Source: Vicinamibacteria bacterium
Lineage (GTDB): Bacteria; Acidobacteriota; Vicinamibacteria; Fen-336
Assembly: GCA_016934575.1 (NCBI GenBank)
Contig: JAFGSN010000032.1
Span: 1 to 33,018, forward strand
Length of the DNA: 33,018 nt
Reading direction: 5' to 3'
The position numbers and the translations under genes were made by a program. The notes beneath the pieces are model-generated. The model saw only the letters and a program-made list of their open reading frames with translations, did not search any database and was not told the origin of the DNA. The stretch's first letter is position 1; every line of letters begins with the position of its first letter. Shown piece after piece: positions 7,970 to 16,318 of the stretch.

Positions 7970-9089
7970 CGAAGATGCGGCACGTGCCGCCGCCGCGGAT
8001 CAAGGATCGCCGAGGGATGACGAAAACGCCCAGGCGCGACAACCGCCGCCGCGCTGTCATCGTCGCGGGATTCGTCCGCCCTCCGAATGGGAGAACTGGA
8101 AAGACGAGCAGCTCCTCGAACTGAAGCTTTGCCGTCTCGATCTGCGGATAGCAAACAGCGATCTCGATCAACGTGTCGCGCAGCTTCTTCGAGAGCTGGA
8201 CGAGCGTGGCCTGGTCTTCCGGCCTCATTTTTGGCTTTCGGACGAATGGTTTTGCCCGGACGGAGTGCCGGGCGTTGCCATTCCGTTCTATCTTGCGCAC
8301 CCGCGGCTGGCGCGACTTGAGCAAACGCAGATGTTGGAAGTCGAGGGCGGCACGCCTGAGTGGTGCATGCGTATCCTGCGTCACGAGACCGGGCACGCGA
8401 TTGAAAACGCCTACCGCCTGCGCCGCCGCCGCAAGCGGCGCGAGATCTTCGGCAGCACGCGTCAACCCTACCCGGAGTATTACGCGCCGCGGCCTTACAG
8501 CAAGAATTTCGTCTCTCACATCGAGTCCTGGTATGCGCAGAGCCATCCGGACGAGGATTTCGCCGAAACCTTCGCGGTGTGGCTGACTCCGGGGGCCGAT
8601 TGGCGGAATCGTTACGCCGGCTGGCCTGTCTTGAGAAAGCTCGAGTACATGGACGCGCTCATGCGCGAGTTGTCCGGCAAGGCCCCGCCCGTGACGTCGA
8701 GAGAAGAACATGAGCCGCTTCTCGAAATCCGCAAGACGCTGCGCGAGCACTATCGCCGCAAGCGCGAGCGGTATGGCGTCAATCGGCCGCAGATCTACGA
8801 CCGCGAGCTGCGGAGGCTGTTTTCGGACGCCCCGGAGCATGCCGGCCGCCCGACGGCCGCGAGCTATCTCTCCCGCATTCGCATCGAAGTTCGCCGCCGC
8901 ACCCGCCGCTGGACCGGCGTCTATCAATACACCATCGATCAGGTGCTCAAGGACATCATCCAGCGCTGTCGCGAGCTGAACCTGCGTCTCACGCTGTCGG
9001 AAGAGGAGACCAAGCTGGAGTTCACCGGCTTGCTCACGATGCAGACAATGCATCACCTGCACGCCGGCCGCCATCGGGTGGCGTTGTGA
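7962..9089 (+). CDS. Putative zincin-type zinc metallopeptidase
   Basis: Encodes 375 residues. The motif HETGH at 141-145 is an HExxH zinc site, and HPDEDFAETFA at 195-205 supplies a likely third acidic ligand about 55 residues later, as in other gluzincin-like families annotated as putative zinc-binding metallopeptidases. No signal peptide or transmembrane helix is present; the first 40 residues are low-complexity and acidic/Pro-rich, so the enzyme is probably cytoplasmic. The C-terminal 120 residues are highly basic and helical and may bind nucleic acid or an acidic partner. The ATG at 7962 is the only normal start before the conserved region. The stop overlaps the next gene's GTG start (GTGA), so the two products are probably made together. 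The protein substrate is unknown. Confidence 0.72.
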   Translation: MNDEDAARAAAADQGSPRDDENAQARQPPPRCHRRGIRPPSEWENWKDEQLLELKLCRLDLRIANSDLDQRVAQLLRELDERGLVFRPHFWLSDEWFCPDGVPGVAIPFYLAHPRLARLEQTQMLEVEGGTPEWCMRILRHETGHAIENAYRLRRRRKRREIFGSTRQPYPEYYAPRPYSKNFVSHIESWYAQSHPDEDFAETFAVWLTPGADWRNRYAGWPVLRKLEYMDALMRELSGKAPPVTSREEHEPLLEIRKTLREHYRRKRERYGVNRPQIYDRELRRLFSDAPEHAGRPTAASYLSRIRIEVRRRTRRWTGVYQYTIDQVLKDIIQRCRELNLRLTLSEEETKLEFTGLLTMQTMHHLHAGRHRVAL

Positions 9090-10108
9090 AGAAGATGCGC
9101 GTGCTCGCTCTGCTGCACAAGCACCTCGTTCCGCCCGACGAGGCGGAAATCGAGGAGTGCGCAAAGGCGCCGTGGAAGATGGAATACGACGTGGTTCGCG
9201 CTCTCCGCGACATGGGCCACGAGGTCCTGTGCATCGGCGTTGACGCCGAGCTGGCGCCGATCCGTAATGCCATGGCCGAGTTCCATCCCCACATCGCCTT
9301 CAATCTCCTGGAGGCGTTCAACAACGTCGCAACGTGGGATCAGAACGTCGTCGCCTATCTCGAGCTGTGCCGGATGGCCTACACCGGATGCAACTCGCGC
9401 GGCCTGCTTCTGGCGCGCGACAAGGCCATCACCAAGCAGCTTCTCACATATCATCGCATCGCGATCGCGGATTTCGCCGTATTTCCCGTCGGCCGCGTCG
9501 TTCGCCGGCCTAAAAGGCTGCGCTTTCCGTTGATCGTCAAGTCGGCGACCCTGGACGCCTCCATCGGCATTTCGCAGGCGTCGGTCGTCGACGACGAAGC
9601 CAGGCTTCAGGAGCGCGTCCTCTTCATTCATGACAGCATCGGCACTGACGCCATCGTGGAACGTTACATCGAGGGCCGCGAGCTTTACGTCGGCATTCTG
9701 GGTAACCAGCGCCTGCAAGCGCTGCCAACATGGGAGCTTTCCTTCCACAATCTGTCCGAAGAGTCGCGCAAGATCGCCACCGAGCGAGTCAAGTGGAGCC
9801 TGACCTATCAGAAAAAGCACGGCATCGAGAGCGACGAGGCGACGGATCTCGATCCGGCCACGTCGCAACGTATTCGAGATGTCTGCAAGCGCGTCTATCG
9901 CAGCCTGCTTCTCAACGGTTATGCGCGGATCGACCTGCGGCTCACCGCAAGCGGACAGATCTTCGTCATGGAGGCCAATCCGAACCCGCAGCTTTCTCGG
10001 GACGAGGATTTCGCCAAGTCCGCGGCTCGCACGGGAATCGGATATGACGCGTTGCTTCAGCGAATACTGAATCTTGGGTTTCGCTGGCGGCCGGAACGGT
10101 TTGGGTGA
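9086..10108 (+). CDS. ATP-grasp ligase, D-Ala-D-Ala ligase-like
   Basis: Encodes 340 residues with the full ATP-grasp layout: N-terminal Rossmann-like part with FNLLEAFNN at 72-80, the DKAITKQLL segment at 112-120, ATP-binding lysine in PLIVKSA (148-154), glycine loop at ASIGIS (158-163), VERYIEGREL (191-200), and the magnesium/ATP site RIDLR (281-285) and MEANPNPQLS (295-304). This resembles D-Ala-D-Ala ligase, but the true cell-wall enzyme has a different N-terminus and is normally found with mur genes, so this is probably a paralogue joining other amino acids or peptides. The GTG start overlaps the metallopeptidase stop; an in-frame ATG lies three codons later. The coupling suggests a peptide is trimmed and ligated by the pair. 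This is inference; the substrate is not known. Confidence 0.8.
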   Translation: MKKMRVLALLHKHLVPPDEAEIEECAKAPWKMEYDVVRALRDMGHEVLCIGVDAELAPIRNAMAEFHPHIAFNLLEAFNNVATWDQNVVAYLELCRMAYTGCNSRGLLLARDKAITKQLLTYHRIAIADFAVFPVGRVVRRPKRLRFPLIVKSATLDASIGISQASVVDDEARLQERVLFIHDSIGTDAIVERYIEGRELYVGILGNQRLQALPTWELSFHNLSEESRKIATERVKWSLTYQKKHGIESDEATDLDPATSQRIRDVCKRVYRSLLLNGYARIDLRLTASGQIFVMEANPNPQLSRDEDFAKSAARTGIGYDALLQRILNLGFRWRPERFG

Positions 10109-10274
10109 CGATCGCCGGTCGACGGATTGGCCGAAATTTGTAGCTGCAAGTTCCCTTTTCATGGCCGGCGAGTCGAGCAACCGCCGGAAGGATCACGGCG
10201 CGTGATGAGGAAGATCGAACGATCAAGGAATCGTGCGGCGCAAGGGCCGTCGCTTGCAACGGCGGCGCGGGTGT

Positions 10275-12431
10275 TCAGCGATAGATTCCGATCTCGGCGA
10301 TACGCCACTCGTCGAGCGTCGGATCGGCGCGCCGGACGACGAGACGAACGCCGTTGGCGACGACCGTGGAAGGAAAGTCGATGCTGTACCAGACGTCGGC
10401 GCCCCTGGTGAGCAGCACGTCGAGCAGCTCACGATCAGCGACGTCTTGATCGAAACGAACGAGCCGCCACTTGCCTTCGGGGCGTCGGATCGAGACGTCG
10501 AGCGCTCCCGGGTATCCCGTATGCGGATAGACGAGTTGCATCCTGACGCCGCGGATCTCGAGATCCGCGGCAAAGCGCAACTCGATGAACTGCCCGGCGG
10601 TCGATTCCGTCCCCGTACGCCATTGCGTCGCCGGATCTCCGTCCAGGAGAGAGCGCACGCACGCGCCGTGCGAGGCGGTGATTGTCCAGTCGTTCCGGGG
10701 CTGGATAGCCGATCGCGCCGGAGCGTATGACGGCGCGCGCCGCCCGTGTCGCAGGACACGATAGACGGTTTCTCCGCCATACTCCCATGCGGGTCCGTCG
10801 CGGAACGGAGCGCTCGGAAACGATTGCACGCGTCGCAGGCGATCCGGGCAGGCGTCGAGGAAGGCGCGCCAGCGCGCCCGGTTCTCCGGCTGCCATAGAA
10901 GCGGACGCACGACGATGTGATCGAGATCGAGACGCTCTATGATATCGAGAACGAAAGCCCCTGGTTCCGAAGAGAGCTTGTGTCTCAGAAACGCATACGC
11001 CGGAGGATAGAAGCCGGTGTATCCGTTCACGATCGCGCGCGGCGCGCCGGTCGCGAAGTACATCGGGAGCGAGTCGAGACGATTCAGCCAGGGGCCGTAA
11101 AACGGGATCTCGGCGACCCGCCCCGCGGGGAATCGCGCCAGCCACTTGTAGACGTCGGGTATGTCTCGTCCGGAGGGCATCGGAACGTTCGGCGCGGGTA
11201 TCGAGAGATGCTCCATGAACACGCATGCGGCCAGGACGACGCCTGTAACCACGCGGCGCCATCCCCGCATCCGGCGCAAGACGACGTGGACCCCGAGCCC
11301 GACGAGAATCGCGAGCCAGAGCGCCGCCAGTATGCCGAGCCGTTCGGGGATCCGCATGAGGCCAAAGCCAGGCAGTCCGTAAAGAAGGCGATAAGGTCCC
11401 GGCGCGAGCTGTCGGCCGCAAACCACGACCTCGCGTCCCGCCGAGAGAAGGACGAAGAAAGCGAATCCCGTAGCGCTCATGAACGCCCAGCGCCGGGATG
11501 CGTGGCCGCGCAGAGCCGCAACGCAGGCGACGAGCGCCAGAAGCAGCGCCAGGAATCCGACGAAATGCGCGGCCTGGATTTGTAGACGCACGCCTTCGAC
11601 CGTCGCGCCATAGATCCAGTTCTCCGGGCGTGTCGCGAGATAGTGATTGAGCGGGATTCCCGCCGGCAGATCACGCACGAAGCCGAAACGCTGCGCCACG
11701 TCGAGGTAGGTGCGGGCCATATATATAAAGATAGCCAGAACGGGGACGAGGGGCGCGGCCAACAGCGCGAGGGTGCGCATCCACGCGCGGCGCGGCGCGC
11801 CGGCGATGAGCCACGGCAGCGCGAAGCCGAAGAGCAACGGCATGTAGACCTGGAAGTAGTTGTTCGACAGACCGCACGCCAGCACGATTCCGGCGAAGGC
11901 GAATCCCGTCAGCCAGTGCGGCGTCGCGACGTGCCGGACGAGGACGAGCAGACCGAGGGGAAAGAGCCACTGCGCCTGGATCTGGAGCCGCGGCGCCTCG
12001 TTGACGATGAATGTGTTGAAGCCAAAGAGCGCGCCGGCGGCGACGGCCGCCGCCGCGTCGCGCGTGACGCGCTTCACGAGCAGATACATGCAGAACGCCG
12101 AGAGCACGAGAAACGCGATAACGAGGACGTTATGGGCCAGAAGCGGGTTGCCGGACGCGGCTCGGATCGGCCAGGATAGAAGAGACGGGAAAAGAAGATG
12201 CTCCGAGAACGCGAGCGCGCGCTCATAGGGCACGAAGGCCGGAAGCTTCCAGAATCGCGCCGGATCGGTGAAGAGAGCCGGCGCGCTGTGCGCGAGGATG
12301 AAGGTGTTGAGCAGCGCGTCGCCCTCATAGCTCACGCTCGATCCCGGGCGGCACGAAAGCGGATAAACGGCGACGAGCGACAGCGCCGTAAAAAGCGCGA
12401 GGGCGAGAGGCGTTCTCACGCGTTCAGGCAT
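10275..12431 (-). CDS. Polytopic GT-C-like protein with C-terminal F5/8-type C domain
   Basis: Encodes 718 residues from ATG 12431. It begins at once with a transmembrane helix, followed by a loop carrying SYEGDALLN, an acidic first-loop motif like that of GT-C glycosyltransferases of the PMT/ArnT type, then about ten more hydrophobic helices. A soluble part of roughly 200 residues follows, and the last 135 residues form an F5/8-type C (discoidin-like) beta domain (ITASHGACVRSLLDGD, then WRTGTESTAGQFIELRF), usually a carbohydrate- or lipid-binding module. The likely role is transfer of sugars from polyprenyl-phosphate donors at the outer side of the inner membrane, but no substrate is evident. 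The frame stays open 37 codons further upstream with other ATGs; none has a clear ribosome site, and I prefer the one just before the first helix. Confidence 0.7.
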   Translation of the reverse strand: MPERVRTPLALALFTALSLVAVYPLSCRPGSSVSYEGDALLNTFILAHSAPALFTDPARFWKLPAFVPYERALAFSEHLLFPSLLSWPIRAASGNPLLAHNVLVIAFLVLSAFCMYLLVKRVTRDAAAAVAAGALFGFNTFIVNEAPRLQIQAQWLFPLGLLVLVRHVATPHWLTGFAFAGIVLACGLSNNYFQVYMPLLFGFALPWLIAGAPRRAWMRTLALLAAPLVPVLAIFIYMARTYLDVAQRFGFVRDLPAGIPLNHYLATRPENWIYGATVEGVRLQIQAAHFVGFLALLLALVACVAALRGHASRRWAFMSATGFAFFVLLSAGREVVVCGRQLAPGPYRLLYGLPGFGLMRIPERLGILAALWLAILVGLGVHVVLRRMRGWRRVVTGVVLAACVFMEHLSIPAPNVPMPSGRDIPDVYKWLARFPAGRVAEIPFYGPWLNRLDSLPMYFATGAPRAIVNGYTGFYPPAYAFLRHKLSSEPGAFVLDIIERLDLDHIVVRPLLWQPENRARWRAFLDACPDRLRRVQSFPSAPFRDGPAWEYGGETVYRVLRHGRRAPSYAPARSAIQPRNDWTITASHGACVRSLLDGDPATQWRTGTESTAGQFIELRFAADLEIRGVRMQLVYPHTGYPGALDVSIRRPEGKWRLVRFDQDVADRELLDVLLTRGADVWYSIDFPSTVVANGVRLVVRRADPTLDEWRIAEIGIYR

Positions 12432-12637
12432 CGGCTGGATTGTGTTGCAATGCTCCGCTTGTCGCAACCGACAGCCAACGTCGGCCGCGATGGCCCGCCG
12501 CGTCATCGGCTTGATCGCCGGGGCGTGCGTCATCAGGCGCATCCGACATGCGCGACTTGGTTTACGATGTGTTGAACGATCGCCGGGCGGAGCCGCCGTG
12601 CGCGCGCTCGACCCCGGCGGCGCGAGGTGACACGCCG

Positions 12638-15187
12638 ATGAGACGCCATGCTCGCCGGGCCATCATCCTCATTCCGCTGATCGTCGGCCTTCAAGTCGTT
12701 CTCGATGCGGCGGAGGCGCGCGATGCAGCGCCGGATGCGCTGAAGCTGAACGATCTCGAATACCTCGAGATGCCCGGCCTCAACGTGATGCTCGCTCACG
12801 ACTACTACCCCGAAGGCCACCAAAGCGGAGTCGTCATCGTCCAGAACGGCAGGCGCGTGGCGGCGAACGGCGACATGCGGCTCGATCGCACGCCCGGCCA
12901 GTGGCAGCCCGTGCCGAAGGTCGGCAAGCGCGTCGTCGACAGCGCCAGCGGCGAGATGAGCGTGCGCGCCGAGTTCCCGGACGAGTCCAAGAACCGCAAG
13001 GGCTTCAATCCCGTCGAGTATCCCGACTTGCGTATCGCTTACACTATGCGCGTGCGTCCCGAGGGACGGGCGTTTCGCATTCTCGTGGATCTCGATCAGC
13101 CGTTGCCGGACGAATGGATCGGCAAGGTCGCGTTCAACATGGAGCTGTTCCCCGGGCTGCTTTTCGGCAAGTCTTTTGCCACCGAGACGACATCCGGGAT
13201 CTTTCCCCGCCAGGCGAACGGACCGGGCACGCTCGATGAGTCGGGCCATTACCAGATCGCGGCGCTCGCAACGGGCAAGCGCCTGGTGATCGCGCCGGAG
13301 TCCGACGCCCAGCGGATGACGATCGAGGACGAAACCGGCGGAGGTCTCGAGCTCGTCGACGGCCGCGGCGAGCACAACAACGGCTGGTACGTCGTACGTT
13401 CGCTTGTCGCGAAGGGCGCCACGAAAGCGGCGGTCGCCTGGCTCGTTTCGCCGCACGCGATCCCGGGCTTCCTGGCCGAGCCCGTGGTGCAGGTTTCGCA
13501 GGTCGGCTATCACCCGCGGCAGCGGAAGTGGGCCATCGTCGAGCTTGACGCCCGTGACGAGGCGCGCCGGCCGATCGTCGTCTCGCGCCTCACCGAGACG
13601 GGCGCGTTCGAAACGGCGCTCAGCGCGAAAGCCCAGGAGTGGGGACGCTTCCTGCGCTTCCGGTACCTGCGGCTCGACTTCAGCGCGGTCCGGAAGCCGG
13701 GCATGTACGTCGTCGGGTACGGCAACCGGCGCTCGCACCCGTTCCGGATTGGGCCGGACGTCTACGCTCGGCACGTCTGGCAACCCACGCTTGAGCAGTT
13801 CCTGCCGATCCAAATGTGCCACATGCGGGTGAACGAGGGCTATCGCGTCTGGCACGACGCCTGTCACCTCGACGACGCGCGCATGGCGCCGGTTGACCTG
13901 AACCACTTCGACGGCTATCGGCAGGGGCCCTCGACGTTGACGAAGTTCGCGCCCGGCGACCCAGTACCCGGGTTGAACCGGGGCGGGTGGCACGATGCTG
14001 GCGACGACGACCTGCGGATCGAGTCGCAGGCGGAGACGATGCACGGCCTGGCTCTTGCCTACGAGACGTTTCGAGTCGACTACGACGGCACGACAATCGA
14101 TCAAGCGAACCGGGTGGTCGAGATCCGCCGGCCCGATGGCAAGCCGGACATCCTGCAGCAGATCGAGCACGGCGCGCTGACCGTGGTCGGGGGTTATCGT
14201 GCGCTCGGACGGTTCTACCGCGGCATCATCGTTCCCACGCTGCGGCAGTACACGCACCTGGGCGAGTTCTCGTCCCAAACCGACGGGATCGTCTTCGACC
14301 CGAAGATCGCTTCCGCGAGGCCGCTGGCGATCGGCGGCGGCGTGCCGGGCTCGCCGGACGATCGCTGGGTGTTCACCGAGCGGAACCCGCGGAGGGAGCT
14401 CTCGGCGGCCGCCGCGTTGGCGGCTTCCGCGCGTGCGCTTCACGAGCACGACCAGGCGCTCGCGAACGAGTGTCTGGCGATCGCGCGGGAGATCTGGAAC
14501 ACGACACGCGAGGACGCGGTCGCGCCCGCCCCCTGGGAGCGGAACCGGCCGAGCGCGCGCATCGGCCTGGCGGTGGAACTGCTGCTCGCGACCGGGGATT
14601 CTCGCTACGCGGTTTACCTCAAGGAGCAGCGTGACGCGATCGTCAAGCATGTCGGTCACGTCGGTTGGATCGTCGGCCGCGCGCTGGCGGCGATCGGCGA
14701 TCCCGATTTCACCGCCGCCGTGACCGATGCGGTGAAGAGCCACCGGATCGAGGAGCAGCGGCTCGAGAGCAGGACGCCTTATGGCGTGCCGTACGAGCCG
14801 GACATCTGGGGCGCGGGCTGGAACATCCAGCGATTCGGGATGGAGCAGTACTTTCTACACACGGCCTTTCCGGCGGTGTTTACCGAGGAGGGCATGCTGC
14901 ACGCGCTTGACTTCGTGCTCGGCGTTCACCCGGGCTCGAACACAGCCTCGTTCGTCTCCGGCGTGGGCTCGAACTCAACGACCGCCGGTTACGGTTTCAA
15001 CCGCGCGGACTGGGGCTACCTGCCCGGAGGCAGCGTGTCGGGCACGGCGCTCATCCGCCCCGACTTTCCCGAACTGCTTGAGTGGCCGTTTCTCTGGCAG
15101 CAGACGGAATACGTGCTCGGCGGCGGGACGACCGACTTTCTGTTCCTGGCCCTGGCGGCCGATCACTTGCTGAATCGGGACCACTAG
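12638..15187 (+). CDS. Secreted family 9 glycoside hydrolase with extra N-terminal domain
   Basis: Encodes 849 residues. A signal peptide (MRRHARRAIILIPLIVGLQ, ending near A-E-A) starts at ATG 12638, which has AGGTGA 8 bases upstream; an earlier in-frame start at 12548 has none. Residues 30-280 form an unrecognised beta-rich domain seen before some bacterial GH9 enzymes. At 283-372 lies an Ig-like CelD_N domain (VSQVGYHPRQRKWAIV), then the GH9 (alpha/alpha)6 barrel at 375-845: GGWHDAGDDD at 449-458 with the catalytic Asp pair, HPGSNTASFVSGVGSNS at 764-780, and a Glu at 824 (QQTEYVLGG) in the position of the catalytic acid. GH9 enzymes cleave beta-1,4-glucans or related glycans with inversion. 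Third codon positions are strongly G/C, more than in neighbouring genes. Confidence 0.88.
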   Translation: MRRHARRAIILIPLIVGLQVVLDAAEARDAAPDALKLNDLEYLEMPGLNVMLAHDYYPEGHQSGVVIVQNGRRVAANGDMRLDRTPGQWQPVPKVGKRVVDSASGEMSVRAEFPDESKNRKGFNPVEYPDLRIAYTMRVRPEGRAFRILVDLDQPLPDEWIGKVAFNMELFPGLLFGKSFATETTSGIFPRQANGPGTLDESGHYQIAALATGKRLVIAPESDAQRMTIEDETGGGLELVDGRGEHNNGWYVVRSLVAKGATKAAVAWLVSPHAIPGFLAEPVVQVSQVGYHPRQRKWAIVELDARDEARRPIVVSRLTETGAFETALSAKAQEWGRFLRFRYLRLDFSAVRKPGMYVVGYGNRRSHPFRIGPDVYARHVWQPTLEQFLPIQMCHMRVNEGYRVWHDACHLDDARMAPVDLNHFDGYRQGPSTLTKFAPGDPVPGLNRGGWHDAGDDDLRIESQAETMHGLALAYETFRVDYDGTTIDQANRVVEIRRPDGKPDILQQIEHGALTVVGGYRALGRFYRGIIVPTLRQYTHLGEFSSQTDGIVFDPKIASARPLAIGGGVPGSPDDRWVFTERNPRRELSAAAALAASARALHEHDQALANECLAIAREIWNTTREDAVAPAPWERNRPSARIGLAVELLLATGDSRYAVYLKEQRDAIVKHVGHVGWIVGRALAAIGDPDFTAAVTDAVKSHRIEEQRLESRTPYGVPYEPDIWGAGWNIQRFGMEQYFLHTAFPAVFTEEGMLHALDFVLGVHPGSNTASFVSGVGSNSTTAGYGFNRADWGYLPGGSVSGTALIRPDFPELLEWPFLWQQTEYVLGGGTTDFLFLALAADHLLNRDH

Positions 15188-15260
15188 ACGAGACATGCGT
15201 CCAGGGACCAGTCCGACAACGTAATGCGCGTTCGGCGATCAGGCGGTCGTGCGCTTCTCC

Positions 15261-15289
15261 TTGACATCGCCAAAAGCGGCGGGTAGTGT
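15261..15289 (+). promoter_or_regulatory. Sigma70-type promoter of the SPFH operon
   Basis: A perfect -35 box TTGACA (15261-15266), a 17-base spacer and TAGTGT (15284-15289) as the -10 box. Transcription would start near 15296, giving a leader of about 36 bases before the ATG at 15332, which has GGAGG seven bases upstream. Confidence 0.65.
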
Positions 15290-15331
15290 CGTGCGCACGA
15301 AACCCGTCAGTCAAGAAGCGGAGGGAAGCTC

Positions 15332-16318
15332 ATGATGCCCGCATTGTTCGGTGTCCTGTTCGGAATATTCGGATGGTTGTTCCTGCGCTGGATTCTCCTC
15401 GGCCTCTTCACCGTGCAGCAGGACGAGCGCGCGGTGAAGACCTCTTTCGGCCGGGCCAAGCGCATGGGCCAACTGACGGTGCTCGAATCGCCGATCGGCG
15501 TTGAGATGCGGCAGAGCGAGCGCGAGCGCTACGCCTGGCCGCAGCTCCAGGTCTATCCGCCGGGAGGTCCGTACTTCAAGTGGCCGTGGGAGAAGGTCTA
15601 CAAGGTCTCGGTGGCGACCCAGACGCACAGTCTGGCGGTCGATCCCGAGGATCGCCATGCCAACCACAACGGGACGATTCTCGACGCCGTCACCAAGGAC
15701 GAGCTCAACACCGGCTTGCGCGGGCAGATCCGATATCGCGTCTGCGAGCAGAATCTCTATGCGTTTATTTTCGGCGTCAAGAATCCGATCGTGCACGTGC
15801 TCGGATATTTCATATCGGTGCTGCGCGAGCGGATCGCCAACTTCGAGGCGCCCAGACGCGATTCTTTGGCCTCCGGCCACCCGGATGCCGGCGCCATCTC
15901 GGGCGTTTCGATCAACGACTTGCGCAAGAATCTCAAGGACATCAACGATCACATGGACGACGAATGCCGTTGTTCCGCGGCGCGATACGGCATCGCGCTC
16001 GACGCCTCGCTCATCACCGAGATCGATCCGCCCGCCGAAGTCGACGCCGCCCTGGCGGCGATCAACACGGCGCACAATCACGTTTCTTCCGAGATCAGCC
16101 TGGCCCAGGCCGCGGCCGACCAGAAGATCGTGCAATCCAAGAAAGCCGTCGAGATCGAGACCCTGAACGCCCAGGCCGAGGTCGAGCCCTTGCTGGCCCT
16201 GGCCGAACAGGTCCGCACGCTCAAGGCGAACGGCCGGGGCTCGCTCGATGCGTATCTACGCAATCTCAAGCTGGGTCTTTTCGAAAAAGCCAAACGCGCT
16301 TTCGTGGAGGTGCAGTGA
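15332..16318 (+). CDS. SPFH/prohibitin-type membrane protein 1
   Basis: Encodes 328 residues. One transmembrane helix lies at about 3-28 (FGVLFGIFGWLFLRWILLGLF), directly followed by the SPFH core: VQQDERAVKTSFGRA, YFKWPWEKVYKVSVATQT and TKDELNTGLRGQIRYRV. The helical region after 185 is partly coiled coil, with Ala/Glu-rich heptads at about 245-300 (AQAAADQKIVQSKKAVEIET). The family (stomatin, prohibitin, flotillin, HflK/C) makes large ring or cage oligomers that organise membrane domains or control membrane proteases. GGAGG lies 7 bases before ATG 15332. The stop overlaps the start of the second SPFH gene (TGATG), so the products are probably made in equal amounts and assemble together, like HflK and HflC. 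There is no adjacent ftsH. Confidence 0.85.
   Translation: MMPALFGVLFGIFGWLFLRWILLGLFTVQQDERAVKTSFGRAKRMGQLTVLESPIGVEMRQSERERYAWPQLQVYPPGGPYFKWPWEKVYKVSVATQTHSLAVDPEDRHANHNGTILDAVTKDELNTGLRGQIRYRVCEQNLYAFIFGVKNPIVHVLGYFISVLRERIANFEAPRRDSLASGHPDAGAISGVSINDLRKNLKDINDHMDDECRCSAARYGIALDASLITEIDPPAEVDAALAAINTAHNHVSSEISLAQAAADQKIVQSKKAVEIETLNAQAEVEPLLALAEQVRTLKANGRGSLDAYLRNLKLGLFEKAKRAFVEVQ

Noticed and set aside
9086-10108. The ATP-grasp enzyme as the cell-wall D-Ala-D-Ala ligase (ddl)
   Set aside because: Its N-terminal region differs and it is coupled to a metallopeptidase instead of mur/fts genes; an assignment to ddl would be over-precise.
12533-14743. A 736-codon open frame on the minus strand, antisense to the GH9 gene
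   Set aside because: It lies almost wholly inside a clearly recognisable GH9 gene, is Arg/Asp/Val-rich without domains, and is explained by high G/C third positions in the sense gene.
15580-16317. In-frame extension upstream of the second SPFH gene
   Set aside because: It overlaps the first SPFH gene out of frame; the conserved protein begins at ATG 16318 with its own GGAGG.
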